Below, piece by piece: positions 17,724 through 28,200 of a stretch of 64,000 nucleotides of DNA. Within the stretch, counting starts at the first letter, position 1, and each line of letters opens with the position of its first letter. The notes beneath the pieces are model-generated. The model was not told the origin of the DNA, ran no database searches, and saw only the letters and a list, made by a program, of their open reading frames with translations. Both the position numbers and the translations under genes were made by a program. The DNA comes from Maribrevibacterium harenarium (GTDB taxonomy: Bacteria > Pseudomonadota > Gammaproteobacteria > Pseudomonadales > Marinomonadaceae): NCBI RefSeq assembly GCF_006385675.1, contig NZ_VFRR01000014.1, positions 36,344 to 100,343 of the forward strand, in the 5' to 3' direction.

Positions 17724-20017
17724 CAGATTTCCTCAACCAACTGTTCTCGCCGATAAGGCTTTAGAGTAACACAAAATTCCGCGCCGCCCCCGGGATGGTT
17801 TTGCGCACTTAATCGTCCTCCCATCGCCTCCACAATACGCTGGCTAATGGATAGACCTAGCCCCAGCCCCACTCCAGAGGACTTGGAGGTATAGAAGGGT
17901 TCAAATAGACGTGCCAAAGCCTCTTCACTAAGCCCAGTTCCGGTATCCAAAACCTTGATACAAACTTGCTCTGGCTGTTCCTCTAGCTCCACGCTGACTT
18001 CTTTGCGTTCACCTTTGTGTTCCAAAATAGCGTCAGCGGCGTTGGCCAATAGATTCACCAATACCTGCTCCAGGAATACCATGTCCCCTAGTACTTGGCA
18101 GCCAGTGGTATCCGGTAGCTGAATGCGAATATTGGTCGCTTTAAAACGGGGCTCCATGATGCGTACTGCACCACTGATGGCATTACCTACATCAATCGGA
18201 CTGGGGGTCACATTGCCTTTACGGGCAAAGACTTTGAAGCGGGCGATAATATCGCCCATATGGTGCCCAAGGCGGGCGATTTGTTCTAGATTTTCCCCTA
18301 CTTTGTCGTAACGTTCCCGTTGCAAAAACTTGATCCCGTTTTCGGCGAAGGCACGAATAGCCGTTAGTGGCTGGTTCAATTCGTGGTTTAACCCTGCACT
18401 TAGCTGGCCGAGTACTGCTAGTTTTGCCGTTTGAATCAACTCCTGTTGGGTGCCTTTGTGCTCTTCAATCTCTTTGGTTAAACGCTGGTTAGCATTCTCT
18501 AAATCCGAGGTACGTTCACGCACCCGTTGTTCCAAAGCGAGACGGGCTTCCGTAATATCTTGCTCATAGCGTTTACGCTCGGTCATATCGTGGAACGTCA
18601 CCAAATGACTGCGCCGATTCGGCAACTGCATTTCACATAGAGTCACCTCTACCGGTACGGCTTGACGATTACCTGCTCTGAGCTCCCCTTCTACCGTCAC
18701 CACTCTTGGTTGGGCTGGGGATAGATCCGATAAAGCAGCATGCCAGCGGTCACCATGGCCGGGGGCAACAGTAAATACCTGCTGTAGCGGTTGTCCGATA
18801 ATATCGATCAGGGATTCCCCGACTAAATGTTCTACCGCTGGGTTATAGGATTCAATACGATAATTGGCATCCAGGGTCACTAGACCGGCTTGGGTATTCT
18901 GAATAACTTCGCGGATGTAGGCTTGGTTATGACGGGCTAATTCAATGGCATCAGAACGCTCCTGCAACATTCGCCGCCGCAAACGTGCCAAGCCAAACGC
19001 CAATACCGTGATGGTAACGCCACCGGCGAAAATCGCGCGCCACAGGGCAATTTGCTCTTCGATGGTTTTCAATGGCACCAGTAACGCTAGCTGGAAGTCG
19101 AGCAAGCGAATCGGTTGGGACATATTCAAAAAGCTCAAACGTTCAATGTGTTCTTGCTGTATGCCTGTCGCCTCTACGTTTTCTAGCAGTTCAATCACAG
19201 TAGCATCATCACTGAACCGCTGACGGCTAACGATCGGCATGGTCTCGATGGTTTTATCAAAATAGCGCTGGCTCTCAGCAATGCGAGTTTGTTCCTCATG
19301 GGACAATTCCCCCATCACCTTATAAAGCCACTCACTTTTAGATGAGCTGAAAACCACTCCGTCTGGGTCGAGCATCAGAAACTCATAGCCTTGGTTGTTA
19401 AAGCGTTGCTCGAACTGCTTGAGGTCAACTTTTACCACGGCAACGCCAATGACACTGGCGCCGTGATACACCGGGTAGGAAAAATAATAGCCCCGTAAAT
19501 TGGAGGTGGTTCCCAAGGCGTAATAACGCCCCGGTTGCCCCCCAAGGGCTTCTTGAAAGTAAGGGCGAAAAGCGAAATTCTTGCCCACAAATGAGGTATC
19601 TAGCCGGTAATTGGATGCCGCAATGGTGAGACCGTTGCGATCGATAATATAACTGTCCGACGCTTCGGTAATGCGGTTGATTTGCTCTAATTCCCGGTTG
19701 AGCTGGCGAATATCCGCTGGCAGCTCATCCAACAATGCCTTTCGTACCCTATCATTTGACGCGAGCAAGGTCGGCATATGTTGGTATTTGGAGATAGCGC
19801 TCTCAATGACATTGCCAAGCTGCGCCATTTGTTCTTGGGTATTTAGACGTAACTCGTCAATCTGCTGGTTTTTAAATGCGTCACCACCACGCCAAATAAT
19901 CACAAAGCAAACCAGCAGCACGGTAACGTACAGCCATAGGGGGCGCGGTTGACGCCGTGTATCTTGTATCAATCTTGATGTCCGTTGCCGCAATGAATTT
20001 CGAGGATGATGTCCCAA
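17723..20017 (-). CDS. dctB: C4-dicarboxylate sensor histidine kinase
   Basis: 764 residues. Order: cytoplasmic tail rich in arginine, TM1 (about 28-44), periplasmic double-Cache sensor (about 45-315), TM2 (about 316-336), PAS domain (about 365-470), coiled coil (about 485-535), HisKA with LNHELNQPL (phospho-histidine near residue 544), and HATPase_c with an ANAAD N-box, DTGTGL and a GLGLGLSIS G-box. Senses dicarboxylates and phosphorylates DctD. The start is TTG at 20017, supported by GGAGG 5 bases upstream; no better in-frame start is near. About 70 T-rich bases (in + orientation) separate it from epmA. Confidence 0.9.
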   Translation of the reverse strand: MGHHPRNSLRQRTSRLIQDTRRQPRPLWLYVTVLLVCFVIIWRGGDAFKNQQIDELRLNTQEQMAQLGNVIESAISKYQHMPTLLASNDRVRKALLDELPADIRQLNRELEQINRITEASDSYIIDRNGLTIAASNYRLDTSFVGKNFAFRPYFQEALGGQPGRYYALGTTSNLRGYYFSYPVYHGASVIGVAVVKVDLKQFEQRFNNQGYEFLMLDPDGVVFSSSKSEWLYKVMGELSHEEQTRIAESQRYFDKTIETMPIVSRQRFSDDATVIELLENVEATGIQQEHIERLSFLNMSQPIRLLDFQLALLVPLKTIEEQIALWRAIFAGGVTITVLAFGLARLRRRMLQERSDAIELARHNQAYIREVIQNTQAGLVTLDANYRIESYNPAVEHLVGESLIDIIGQPLQQVFTVAPGHGDRWHAALSDLSPAQPRVVTVEGELRAGNRQAVPVEVTLCEMQLPNRRSHLVTFHDMTERKRYEQDITEARLALEQRVRERTSDLENANQRLTKEIEEHKGTQQELIQTAKLAVLGQLSAGLNHELNQPLTAIRAFAENGIKFLQRERYDKVGENLEQIARLGHHMGDIIARFKVFARKGNVTPSPIDVGNAISGAVRIMEPRFKATNIRIQLPDTTGCQVLGDMVFLEQVLVNLLANAADAILEHKGERKEVSVELEEQPEQVCIKVLDTGTGLSEEALARLFEPFYTSKSSGVGLGLGLSISQRIVEAMGGRLSAQNHPGGGAEFCVTLKPYRREQLVEEI

Positions 20018-20088
20018 ACCTGCCTCCGGTTTTGTTTTTATTGTTTTGTTGTTTTTATTTTGTTGGTAGCGTCAGGCACGGTCAAATT

Positions 20089-21063
20089 TTAGGCGTAAGC
20101 TCCCCCAAACGGTAGCACTTCGTCGATATGCTGCTTATTTAGCAACAACATCAGCAGTCGATCCACTCCCAAGGCAACGCCAGCGCAGTCAGGAAAGCCA
20201 TGCTTTAGGGCAGATATAAGCCGTTCATCGGCCTGGCGCCAAGATTTCGCCTGTTGCTCTCGCTCAGACATTTCGCTACGCATCCGCGTCAGCTGCTCAT
20301 CAGCATCGGTGAGTTCATAGTAGCCATTGGCAAGCTCTATACCACGCCAATACAGTTCAAACCGAGCGGCAGTTTCTTGACCATCGGCTTCTAGCTGGCG
20401 GCGTGCTAAGGCGGCTTGGCTGGCTGGGTAACTATGGATAAAGCACGGCTGCTCCGTACCGATGTTAGGCTCAATCACAGTAGCGAATAGCAGTTCTAGA
20501 AGCGTATCCCGATCGCTTTCCTGTAGACCATATTCGGTATGTTGATGACAAAGTTGCTGTAGCTCGTGAATCCCAATTGTCAGCGGATCGCATCCCAAAA
20601 AACGTTGAAACGCGTCACGGTAACTTAACCGCTCACACTCAATCTGCTCGCCACTCAGTTCGCTCAGTAGTTGATCGATTTCGGTCATCAGTTGCCAGTG
20701 GTCAAAGCCAATTCGATACCATTCCAGCATGGTAAATTCCACGCTATGGCGTCGACCAATTTCCTCGGCACGAAACACTTTTCCGAGCTGATAGATGGAA
20801 GGCATACCTGCCGCGAGTAAGCGCTTCATGGCGTATTCGGGGGACGTTTGCAGATAGTAAGTCGTCGCGTTACGGCCAAAGCGATTCTGAGTTTCTAAGA
20901 CCTCAATATGGGGGTCGGAGATACTGCCCAAGGACAAACAGGGAGTATCCACTTCCAGCACATTCCGAGTAGCAAAAAAGGCTCGGATGCGGGCAAACAT
21001 CTGCGCCCGAGCGGTCAGCGTTTCCAGACTCCCAGTGGGTTGCCACTTGCTTGATTGATACAT
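20089..21063 (-). CDS. epmA: EF-P--(R)-beta-lysine ligase
   Basis: 324-residue class II lysyl-tRNA-synthetase-like enzyme without the anticodon domain (the PoxA/GenX/YjeA group). It attaches beta-lysine to Lys34 of EF-P. Seen: class II motif 2 (FRAEEIGRRHSVEFTMLEWY, about residues 97-116) and motif 3 near the C-terminus (GVALGVDRLLML). It is directly downstream of efp on the same strand and beside epmB, so the full modification set is clustered here. A terminator lies between efp and epmA. Confidence 0.93.
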   Translation of the reverse strand: MYQSSKWQPTGSLETLTARAQMFARIRAFFATRNVLEVDTPCLSLGSISDPHIEVLETQNRFGRNATTYYLQTSPEYAMKRLLAAGMPSIYQLGKVFRAEEIGRRHSVEFTMLEWYRIGFDHWQLMTEIDQLLSELSGEQIECERLSYRDAFQRFLGCDPLTIGIHELQQLCHQHTEYGLQESDRDTLLELLFATVIEPNIGTEQPCFIHSYPASQAALARRQLEADGQETAARFELYWRGIELANGYYELTDADEQLTRMRSEMSEREQQAKSWRQADERLISALKHGFPDCAGVALGVDRLLMLLLNKQHIDEVLPFGGAYA

Positions 21064-21086
21064 GTTCAGCTCCGAATTTTGGTCAC

Positions 21087-21123
21087 AAAAAAGCCCCCAC
21101 AGCCAACTCGGGCTTGGGGGCTT
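21087..21123 (-). terminator. Terminator between efp and epmA
   Basis: AAGCCCCCA (21091-21099) pairs with TGGGGGCTT (21115-21123), with an inner AGCC/GGCT stem; on the minus strand the stem is followed by six T. It lies after the efp stop and before the epmA start, so it probably limits epmA expression relative to efp. Confidence 0.85.
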
Positions 21124-21137
21124 GATCGATTCGGTAA

Positions 21138-21713
21138 TTACTTACCAGTCGCGCGGGATACGTACTCACCCGTACGAGTATCAACACGTAACACTTCACC
21201 AATATTGATGAATAGCGGAACACGAACCACAGCACCGGTAGAAAGGGTTGCAGGCTTAGAACCGCCGTTGGCAGTATCGCCTTTTACGCCAGGGTCAGTT
21301 TCCACAACTTCTAGCTCGATAAAGTTCGGTGGAGTCACCGCTAGTGGCGCACCGTTGTACAAAGTCACAACGTAAGATTCTTGCTCTTTCAACCATTTCA
21401 CAGTGTCGCCTACCGCGTTCGCGTCGGCACCGTGTTGCTCGAAAGAACCATCAGTCGCCATGAAGTGGTAGAACTCACCGTCGGTGTACAAGTACTCCAT
21501 ATCGGTGTCCATTACGTCGGCACCTTCCAAGGATTCGCCAGACTTAAAGGTACGTTCCCAAACGCGACCGGTTTTTAGGTTACGCAACTTGATGCGGTTA
21601 AACGCTTGGCCTTTACCTGGTTTAACGTGTTCGTTGTCTAGCACCGCACAAGGTTCACCATCAACCATTACTTTGTTACCGCCGCGCAAATCGCTGGTAG
21701 AATAACTCGCCAT
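21138..21713 (-). CDS. efp: Translation elongation factor P
   Basis: 191 residues. EF-P relieves ribosome stalling at polyproline stretches. The KOW-like N domain contains the loop PGKGQAF with K34, the residue lysylated by EpmA/EpmB, followed by the two OB domains. AGGATTT lies upstream of the ATG. The gene is divergent from epmB, with about 150 bases of shared control region. Confidence 0.95.
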   Translation of the reverse strand: MASYSTSDLRGGNKVMVDGEPCAVLDNEHVKPGKGQAFNRIKLRNLKTGRVWERTFKSGESLEGADVMDTDMEYLYTDGEFYHFMATDGSFEQHGADANAVGDTVKWLKEQESYVVTLYNGAPLAVTPPNFIELEVVETDPGVKGDTANGGSKPATLSTGAVVRVPLFINIGEVLRVDTRTGEYVSRATGK

Positions 21714-21863
21714 AAATCCTCACAATGTCATGATTTAGATAACGGCTCCGGGCAAGTTAAAAAGTTGCCACGCCAGCACAAAGGAATTTGAGCCAGTTCT
21801 CAACAGAGCCAAAGGCCATTGGGCCACAGGATGGCGGCAATCATACCCTAATTAAACTCGATT

Positions 21864-22895
21864 TTGCAGATATTTGACGTGATCAAGATTGAAAACCAAG
21901 CTGCCACTGACTGGCGCCATGAACTGACCCAAGCAATCCGTACATTACCGGAGCTTGCCGCACAATTAGCCTTGTCTCCTGCCCAACTACCTGCCGCTGA
22001 GCAAGCAACGGCAGCCTTTCGTTTGCTGGTACCGCGCCCATTCGTTGCCCGTATGCAGCCGGGGGATCCAAATGACCCCCTGTTACGCCAAGTATTGGCC
22101 GACGATATCGAAATGCAACCGACCGCAGGTTACACCACGGACCCATTAGACGAAGGGGAACACAATCCGCAAAAAGGCTTGGTACACAAATACGAGCGGC
22201 GAGTTTTAGTGATCACCACCGGGACGTGTGCGGTGAATTGCCGCTATTGTTTCCGTCGCCATTTCCCTTATGGGGACAACCAACTAGCGCAAAAAGAATG
22301 GGATTCAGTGGTCGCCTATATTCAAAATCACCCCGAAGTGAACGAAGTAATTTTAAGCGGCGGTGATCCATTAATGCTAAAAGACAGCCAATTACGGCAG
22401 CATGTGGCGGCCATGGAGCAGTTACCCCAGTTAAAACGATTACGTATTCACTCCCGCTTGCCGGTGGTGATACCGTCGCGCATCGACAGGGAATTACTCG
22501 ATTGGGTGCGCCAGACCCGGCTCGACGTGGTGTTTGTTTACCATGCCAATCACGCCAATGAAATTGATGATGACATCGCCACCGGCGTCGCCAACTTGAA
22601 ACAAGCTGGCGCCACAGTGTTAAACCAAGGGGTGATTTTGAAAGGGGTGAACGATTCAGTTACGGCTCAAGTGGAGCTGAGCGAAGCGCTATTTGCTGCC
22701 GGTATCCTGCCCTATTACATGTTTACCCTTGATCCCATCGAGGGCGGCGCCCACTTTGATATTCCCATTAGCGAAGCACAGCAACTGATGGGCAAAGTGG
22801 CAGAAAAACTGCCCGGTTACCTAGTGCCGCGGCTCGCCAAAGAAATTCCCGGTCGCCCCGCCAAGACTTTATTTTCCCCGAAACTCTCGGATTAA
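21864..22895 (+). CDS. epmB: EF-P L-lysine 2,3-aminomutase
   Basis: Radical-SAM, PLP-dependent enzyme that makes (R)-beta-lysine for EF-P. 343 residues from TTG 21864. Iron-sulfur motif C122-x3-C126-x2-C129 (CAVNCRYCFRRHF), SAM-site SGGDPL (about 155-160), and the PLP-site region LNQGVILKGVN. Shorter than clostridial lysine aminomutase, as expected for EpmB. Neither the TTG nor an in-frame GTG at 21879 has a clear ribosome site, so the exact start is open. Its stop overlaps that of the convergent MFS gene by 3 bases. Confidence 0.9.
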   Translation: MQIFDVIKIENQAATDWRHELTQAIRTLPELAAQLALSPAQLPAAEQATAAFRLLVPRPFVARMQPGDPNDPLLRQVLADDIEMQPTAGYTTDPLDEGEHNPQKGLVHKYERRVLVITTGTCAVNCRYCFRRHFPYGDNQLAQKEWDSVVAYIQNHPEVNEVILSGGDPLMLKDSQLRQHVAAMEQLPQLKRLRIHSRLPVVIPSRIDRELLDWVRQTRLDVVFVYHANHANEIDDDIATGVANLKQAGATVLNQGVILKGVNDSVTAQVELSEALFAAGILPYYMFTLDPIEGGAHFDIPISEAQQLMGKVAEKLPGYLVPRLAKEIPGRPAKTLFSPKLSD

Positions 22896-24154
22896 GCCAC
22901 CGCTAGCCCTTGGCGCTGTTGCCAAGGGCGCTCATCCACCGGCAAGTGAATCAATGCGGAGATCGCACCAACGCCAACGCCAATCCACCAAACGAAGGTA
23001 TAGTCACCGTAGATGTCGTACATGGCGCCACCTAACCACACCCCCATAAAACCACCGATTTGATGGGACAGGAATACCAAACCATACAGAGTCCCCATGT
23101 AGCGCAAGCCATAAATTTGCGCGATCAAGCCAGAGGTTAATGGCACAGTGGCCAGCCACAAGCCCCCCATCAAGGCAGAGAAAATCAACACGCTTTCCGG
23201 AGTGATCGGACTCAAAATAAATACGGCAGCCACCACGGTGCGCATAGCGTAAATAGAGGCCAACAGATATTTGCGAGAATATTTATTCCCCAACCAACCG
23301 GCCAAGATGGTGCCACAGATATTAAAAATACCGATTAGCGCAATCGATAAGGCTCCCAAAGATGCTGTAGTGCTGATTCCTAGAGCATTCAGCATACCCG
23401 TTGGGGAAATCGTCCCACACATTTCCGTGATAAACGCCGGGAAGTGGGCGGTAATAAAGGCCAATTGGTAGCCACAGGAAAAGAAGCCCAAAAAGATAAA
23501 AATAAAGGTTGGATCCTTCACCGCCCGGCGAACAACTTGCCCAAGATTTTCTTCATTTTGTGCCAATGGCGCTGGCGGCGGTACCTTCATCGCCAACAAG
23601 GCAAACATGGTGACCATAATAAAACCGGCAAGTACCACAAAGACTTCCTGCCACGGCATGCCTTGCAATAGCCACTGTACCACTGGCGGCCCAACAACCT
23701 GCCCCGCAGAACCCGCTGCGGTGGCAATACCCATGGCAAGGGAGCGATGTTCCGGTGCCGTAGCACGCCCGACGACCGCCAAGATTATGCCAAAGCCCGT
23801 GCCAGAAATACCAAAGCCAACGAGAATTTCTAACCATTGATGCTGGCCGGGGGTAATTGCATAGGATGACAGAACCAGCCCTACCGCATAAAAGACTCCG
23901 CCCGCTAAAATCGCTTTGCGATCACCAAACTTTTCCGCCATCGCACTGAAAAGCGGCGCACTGATGCCCCAGAACAAATTCTGTAAGGCGATGGCAAAAG
24001 AGAAATCCGCCCGCAGCCAGCCAAACTCCTCGGCAATAGGGATTTGAAACAAACCGAAGGAAGCACGAATGGCAAAGCTTGCCATTACCACCAAACAGCC
24101 GGCAATCAGCACTGGGTGGAATAAATTTGGGTAACGTCCGGTGGCTTGGCTCAT
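22892..24154 (-). CDS. MFS transporter, monocarboxylate/oxalate-type
   Basis: 420 residues with 12 predicted membrane segments in two halves of six. The GDRKAILAGG loop between TM2 and TM3 (about residues 72-81) is the MFS signature A. The SFGLFQIPIAEEFGW opening and overall pattern resemble the monocarboxylate/OxlT-like branch. The substrate cannot be read from the sequence. Monocistronic, convergent with epmB, behind the terminator of the PFOR operon. Confidence 0.8.
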   Translation of the reverse strand: MSQATGRYPNLFHPVLIAGCLVVMASFAIRASFGLFQIPIAEEFGWLRADFSFAIALQNLFWGISAPLFSAMAEKFGDRKAILAGGVFYAVGLVLSSYAITPGQHQWLEILVGFGISGTGFGIILAVVGRATAPEHRSLAMGIATAAGSAGQVVGPPVVQWLLQGMPWQEVFVVLAGFIMVTMFALLAMKVPPPAPLAQNEENLGQVVRRAVKDPTFIFIFLGFFSCGYQLAFITAHFPAFITEMCGTISPTGMLNALGISTTASLGALSIALIGIFNICGTILAGWLGNKYSRKYLLASIYAMRTVVAAVFILSPITPESVLIFSALMGGLWLATVPLTSGLIAQIYGLRYMGTLYGLVFLSHQIGGFMGVWLGGAMYDIYGDYTFVWWIGVGVGAISALIHLPVDERPWQQRQGLAVA

Positions 24155-24175
24155 TGGGCAGTCTCGGTGGTTAGT

Positions 24176-24204
24176 AAAAGCCTGATCTTAGTGAGGATCA
24201 GGCC
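24176..24204 (-). terminator. Terminator of the nifJ operon
   Basis: GCCTGATC (24180-24187) pairs with GATCAGGC (24196-24203). On the minus strand it is followed by TTTTA. It lies about 75 bases after the DHOD-like gene. Confidence 0.75.
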
Positions 24205-24277
24205 AAAACAACAGTCGCAGATTCACCACCAAACCAAGAATAAGTGTATGGGCACACTATTAACAACGCTGGTACCG

Positions 24278-25291
24278 CTAGCCCCACACCCCATCGACGG
24301 AGCGCACGCTGTCTAGGATTTGAACATAGTTGGTGCGCTCGTAGATTCCGGCGTCAGAGGCTTTGGCCCGGGATAGGCTGCCTTTAAGTTGCCCAATAGA
24401 CTCATATTCGTGCTCTTCCAACCACTGGGTTAATGCGGTTAACGTCTGAGTTATATGCTGCTCGCCAAAGTGCAGCAAGGCGCTGCACATATGGGTGACA
24501 TCAGCTCCCGCTAGGAGCGCTTTAAGCATATCTTCATGGCTGTGGATGCCGCCGGTGACAGCGATGGAAGCCGTTAAATAATCGGCCAGTATTGCCGTCC
24601 AGCGGATCCGTAGTAGCGCTTCTTGCGGGTCTGACAAGTGAATACTTGGCTCGATCATCAAGGTTTCAAGATTGATATCAGGCTGGTAAAAGCGATTAAA
24701 GAGCACGATTCCATCTGCGCCCGCCTGTTCTAGGCGCTTAGTAAATGGTACCAAAGCGCTAAACTGGGAGGACAGCTTCACCGTGATAGGGATATTAATA
24801 TGGCTACGCAACGCGCAAAGCACGTCCACGTAGCGATCCTCCACCAGCTGGCTGGTTTCTTCCAATTCCGTTGGGATGTAGTAGATGTTGAGCTCTAAGG
24901 CATCCGCTCCGGCTTCTGCCATCATCAAGCCATAATCAAGCCAGCCTGTCGGCGTGGTGCCGTTCAGACTGGCGATGATGGGAATATTCAAGCTGCTTTT
25001 GAGGGCCTGTAGTTGATTTAGGTATTTTTCCTGATAGGTAATATAGTCATCCGGAATCGGATGAAAGCTGTTGGCTTCCCCATAACCATAGGATTGCTGA
25101 TGGACAAAGCGCATCAATTGCTCTTCTTCCGCTAGTACTTTTTCTTCAAACATAGAGTGCATTACCAGCGCCGCAGCGCCGGCATCTTCCAGCTTTTTCG
25201 CACTGTCCAGATTTTTACTAAACGGTGATGCCGAGGGCACTAGTGGGTTTGCCAATGACAACCCTAGGTACTGTGTAGATAAATCAACCAT
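24278..25291 (-). CDS. Dihydroorotate dehydrogenase-like protein coupled to PFOR
   Basis: 337 residues from ATG 25291, chosen because AAGGAG sits 7 bases upstream; the frame is open to 25381 inside nifJ but that stretch shows no conserved start. A TIM-barrel flavoprotein of the DHOD class 1 kind: N-terminal YLGLSLANPLVPSASP, a central SLNGTTP/LELNIYY region and a late VTGGIHSHEDMLKALLAGAD phosphate-binding segment. The start lies within the last 8 bases of nifJ, so translation is coupled. Genes of this type next to PFOR are known in several phyla, annotated only as DHOD-like. True pyrimidine synthesis is unlikely; a flavin or electron-transfer role with PFOR is inference. Confidence 0.8.
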   Translation of the reverse strand: MVDLSTQYLGLSLANPLVPSASPFSKNLDSAKKLEDAGAAALVMHSMFEEKVLAEEEQLMRFVHQQSYGYGEANSFHPIPDDYITYQEKYLNQLQALKSSLNIPIIASLNGTTPTGWLDYGLMMAEAGADALELNIYYIPTELEETSQLVEDRYVDVLCALRSHINIPITVKLSSQFSALVPFTKRLEQAGADGIVLFNRFYQPDINLETLMIEPSIHLSDPQEALLRIRWTAILADYLTASIAVTGGIHSHEDMLKALLAGADVTHMCSALLHFGEQHITQTLTALTQWLEEHEYESIGQLKGSLSRAKASDAGIYERTNYVQILDSVRSVDGVWG

Positions 25292-28200
25292 TGGGCTGCT
25301 CCTTAGAAGTAGATTCGGTAGTCGGTGTTTGTGCTGGGCTCTTGGTTTGCAGTTTGGTTGCCGCAATACTGACAGGATCACTCCAATCCAGTTCGGCCAG
25401 TTGTTGGTAATAATGAAAGCGATGCTCTACTTCTTGCTGGGCTTGAGCTAGTAACGCCTCCGCCTGCACTGGATGAGTCTGCCACAGCATATTGAAGCGG
25501 GTTTCCGATTTGACGAAATCCTTGTAGGGCACACTGGGTGCCGCAGAATCTAAATGCAATGGATTTTGCCCTTTTGTCGCTTTCGCTGGATCGTAGCGGA
25601 ACAGGGGCCAATGACCGCTATTTACCGCTAAATTCTGTTGCCTATGATTGTTGGAAAGATCCACCCCATGGGCAATACAAGGAGCATAGGCAATCAGCAA
25701 CGACGGCCCATCATGGGCTTCTGCTTCCAAAAAGGCGCGCAAGGTTTGCACATCCTTAGCGCCATAGGCCAAGTGCGCTACATAGACATTGCCATAGTCC
25801 ATGGCCAGTAGGGCCAGGTCTTTTTTACCGTTGGCTTTACCACCGGCTGAAAATTTGGCAACCGCACCGCGAGGAGTGGCTTTGGACGTTTGACCGCCAG
25901 TATTGGAATACACTTCCGTATCAAGTACTAAAATGTTGACGTTTTTGCCAGAGGCCAGCACATGATCAAGACCGCCATAGCCAATATCATAGGCCCAGCC
26001 GTCCCCACCGATACACCAAACACTCTTGCGGGTAAGGTTTTCACTGAGTAACTGCAAACGCTGTGCTTCTAGGGAGCCAATCTTAGTAAGCTGCTGATTG
26101 AGTTCGTCGATGCGTTGGCGTTGCTCAAAGATACCCGCCTCGGTGGTTTCGTCCGCATTTAAAATCCCTGACACCAAGTTCCCATCCAACTCCGGGGCGA
26201 GCATTTGCAACAATTCCAACGCTTGATGCCGCTGTTGATCAATGGCTAAACGCATCCCTAAACCGAATTCGGCGTTGTCCTCAAAAAGGGAGTTATTCCA
26301 CGCGGGTCCACGCCCCTCGGCATTCTTCGTCCAAGGGGTCGTCGGTAGATTGCCCCCATAAATGGAAGAACACCCGGTAGCATTAGCAACTAGCATCCGA
26401 TCGCCAAATAACTGACTTGCCAAACGAATGTAGGGAGTTTCCCCACAGCCAGAGCAAGCGCCGGAAAACTCGAATAAAGGGTCAAACGCCATGGCTCCTT
26501 TAATGGTACTGGCTTTTAGCGCGCTACGGTCGTAACTAGGCAGAGACAGGAAATAGTCCCAATTCACTTTTTCTTGCTCACGCAGTGGCGGCTGGGGCGC
26601 CATATTCAAGGCTTTGTGGCTAGCATTGCTCTTGTCTCGAATGGGGCAGATGTCGACACACAAACTACAGCCGGTGCAATCTTCCGGCGCCACTTGATAG
26701 CTAATGTGATCCCCTTGAGGAAAACCCTTGCCAATCATGGCTTTGTGTTTAAAACTCTGTGGCGCATTGACCAATTCACTCTCTTGAACGATCTTGCTGC
26801 GAATAGCGGAGTGCGGACAGACCAACACGCATTTGCCGCATTGGGTACAAAGATCCTCATCCCAAACCGGAATTTCCAGTGCGAGGTTACGTTTTTCATA
26901 GGCAGCGGTGCCCACCGGAAAGCAGCCATCGGCAGGAAATTTCGACACCGGCAACCGATCCCCACGACCAGCAATCAGCTCGGCGGTGACTTCTTGGACG
27001 AATGACGGCCCTTTGGCGAAGCGCTTATCCACTTCAAGGTTTACCAGTGGAATTACATTCGAGAGTTTCGTCGGCACTGGTACTTCAAACAGACAAGCTA
27101 GAGTGTAATCAATGGCCTGCTCGTTCATTTCCACGATGCGTTTGCCTTTTTTGCCATAGGTTTTCGCCACCGCACCTTTAATCGCCGCGATCGCATCTTG
27201 TTTCGGCAAGACACCGGAAATGGCGAAGAAACAGGTTTGCATTATGGTATTGATGCGTTTACCCATACCATTGCGCTGGGCCAGTCCGTAAGCATCGATA
27301 CAATAAAAACGAATCTGCTTTTGAATCAGTTGTTTTTGTACCGAGGTCGGCAGGGAGTTCCAAACGCTATCCACAGAGTGTGGCGTGTTGAGCAAAAACA
27401 CCGCGCCCTTAGCGGCCATATCCAGCATGGGATAACGCTCTAAAAACACCGGCTGGTGACAGGCAACAAACTGGGCATCACCGTCCCCGATAAGGTAGCT
27501 AGAACGAATTGGCTGTGGGCCAAAGCGCAAATGGGAGACTGTCACCGCACCGGACTTTTTCGAGTCATAGACAAAATAGCCTTGGGCATAGAGATCCGTT
27601 TGCTCGCCAATAATTTTGATACTGTTTTTGTTGGCGCTCACGGTGCCATCACTACCTAAGCCATAAAACACTGCCTGAATTGCCCCCTCATGGGCTTGAG
27701 TGCGATAGCTTTCATCCCATGGCAAACTGAGGTAAGTGACGTCATCATGGATACCAATGGTGAACTCTTGCTTAGGATAAGGGTGGGATAATTCGTCGAA
27801 AATGGCTTTTACCATTCCCGGGGTAAATTCTTTGGAGGACAAGCCATAGCGTCCGCCACTCACTTTTGGCATTGCGCTGATGTCGCCTTTAGCAAACGCC
27901 TGAGCAAGAGCGCCAAGCACATCTTTATACAACGGCTCACCGTCGGCACCGGGCTCTTTGGTTCGATCCAATACAGCGAGGGAGTTGACAGTTTTGGGTA
28001 ACGCTCCTAGTAACCCATTCGCCGAGAATGGACGATAAAGGCGCACTTTTAGCACACCTACTTTTTCCCCTTGGGCACACAAATGCTCTACGGTTTCATG
28101 GGCAGTTTCGGCTCCTGAGCCCATGATCACCACTACCCGTGTGGCGTCTTTGGCGCCCACATAGTCAAATAGCTTATATTGGCGGCCAGTAAGATGGGCG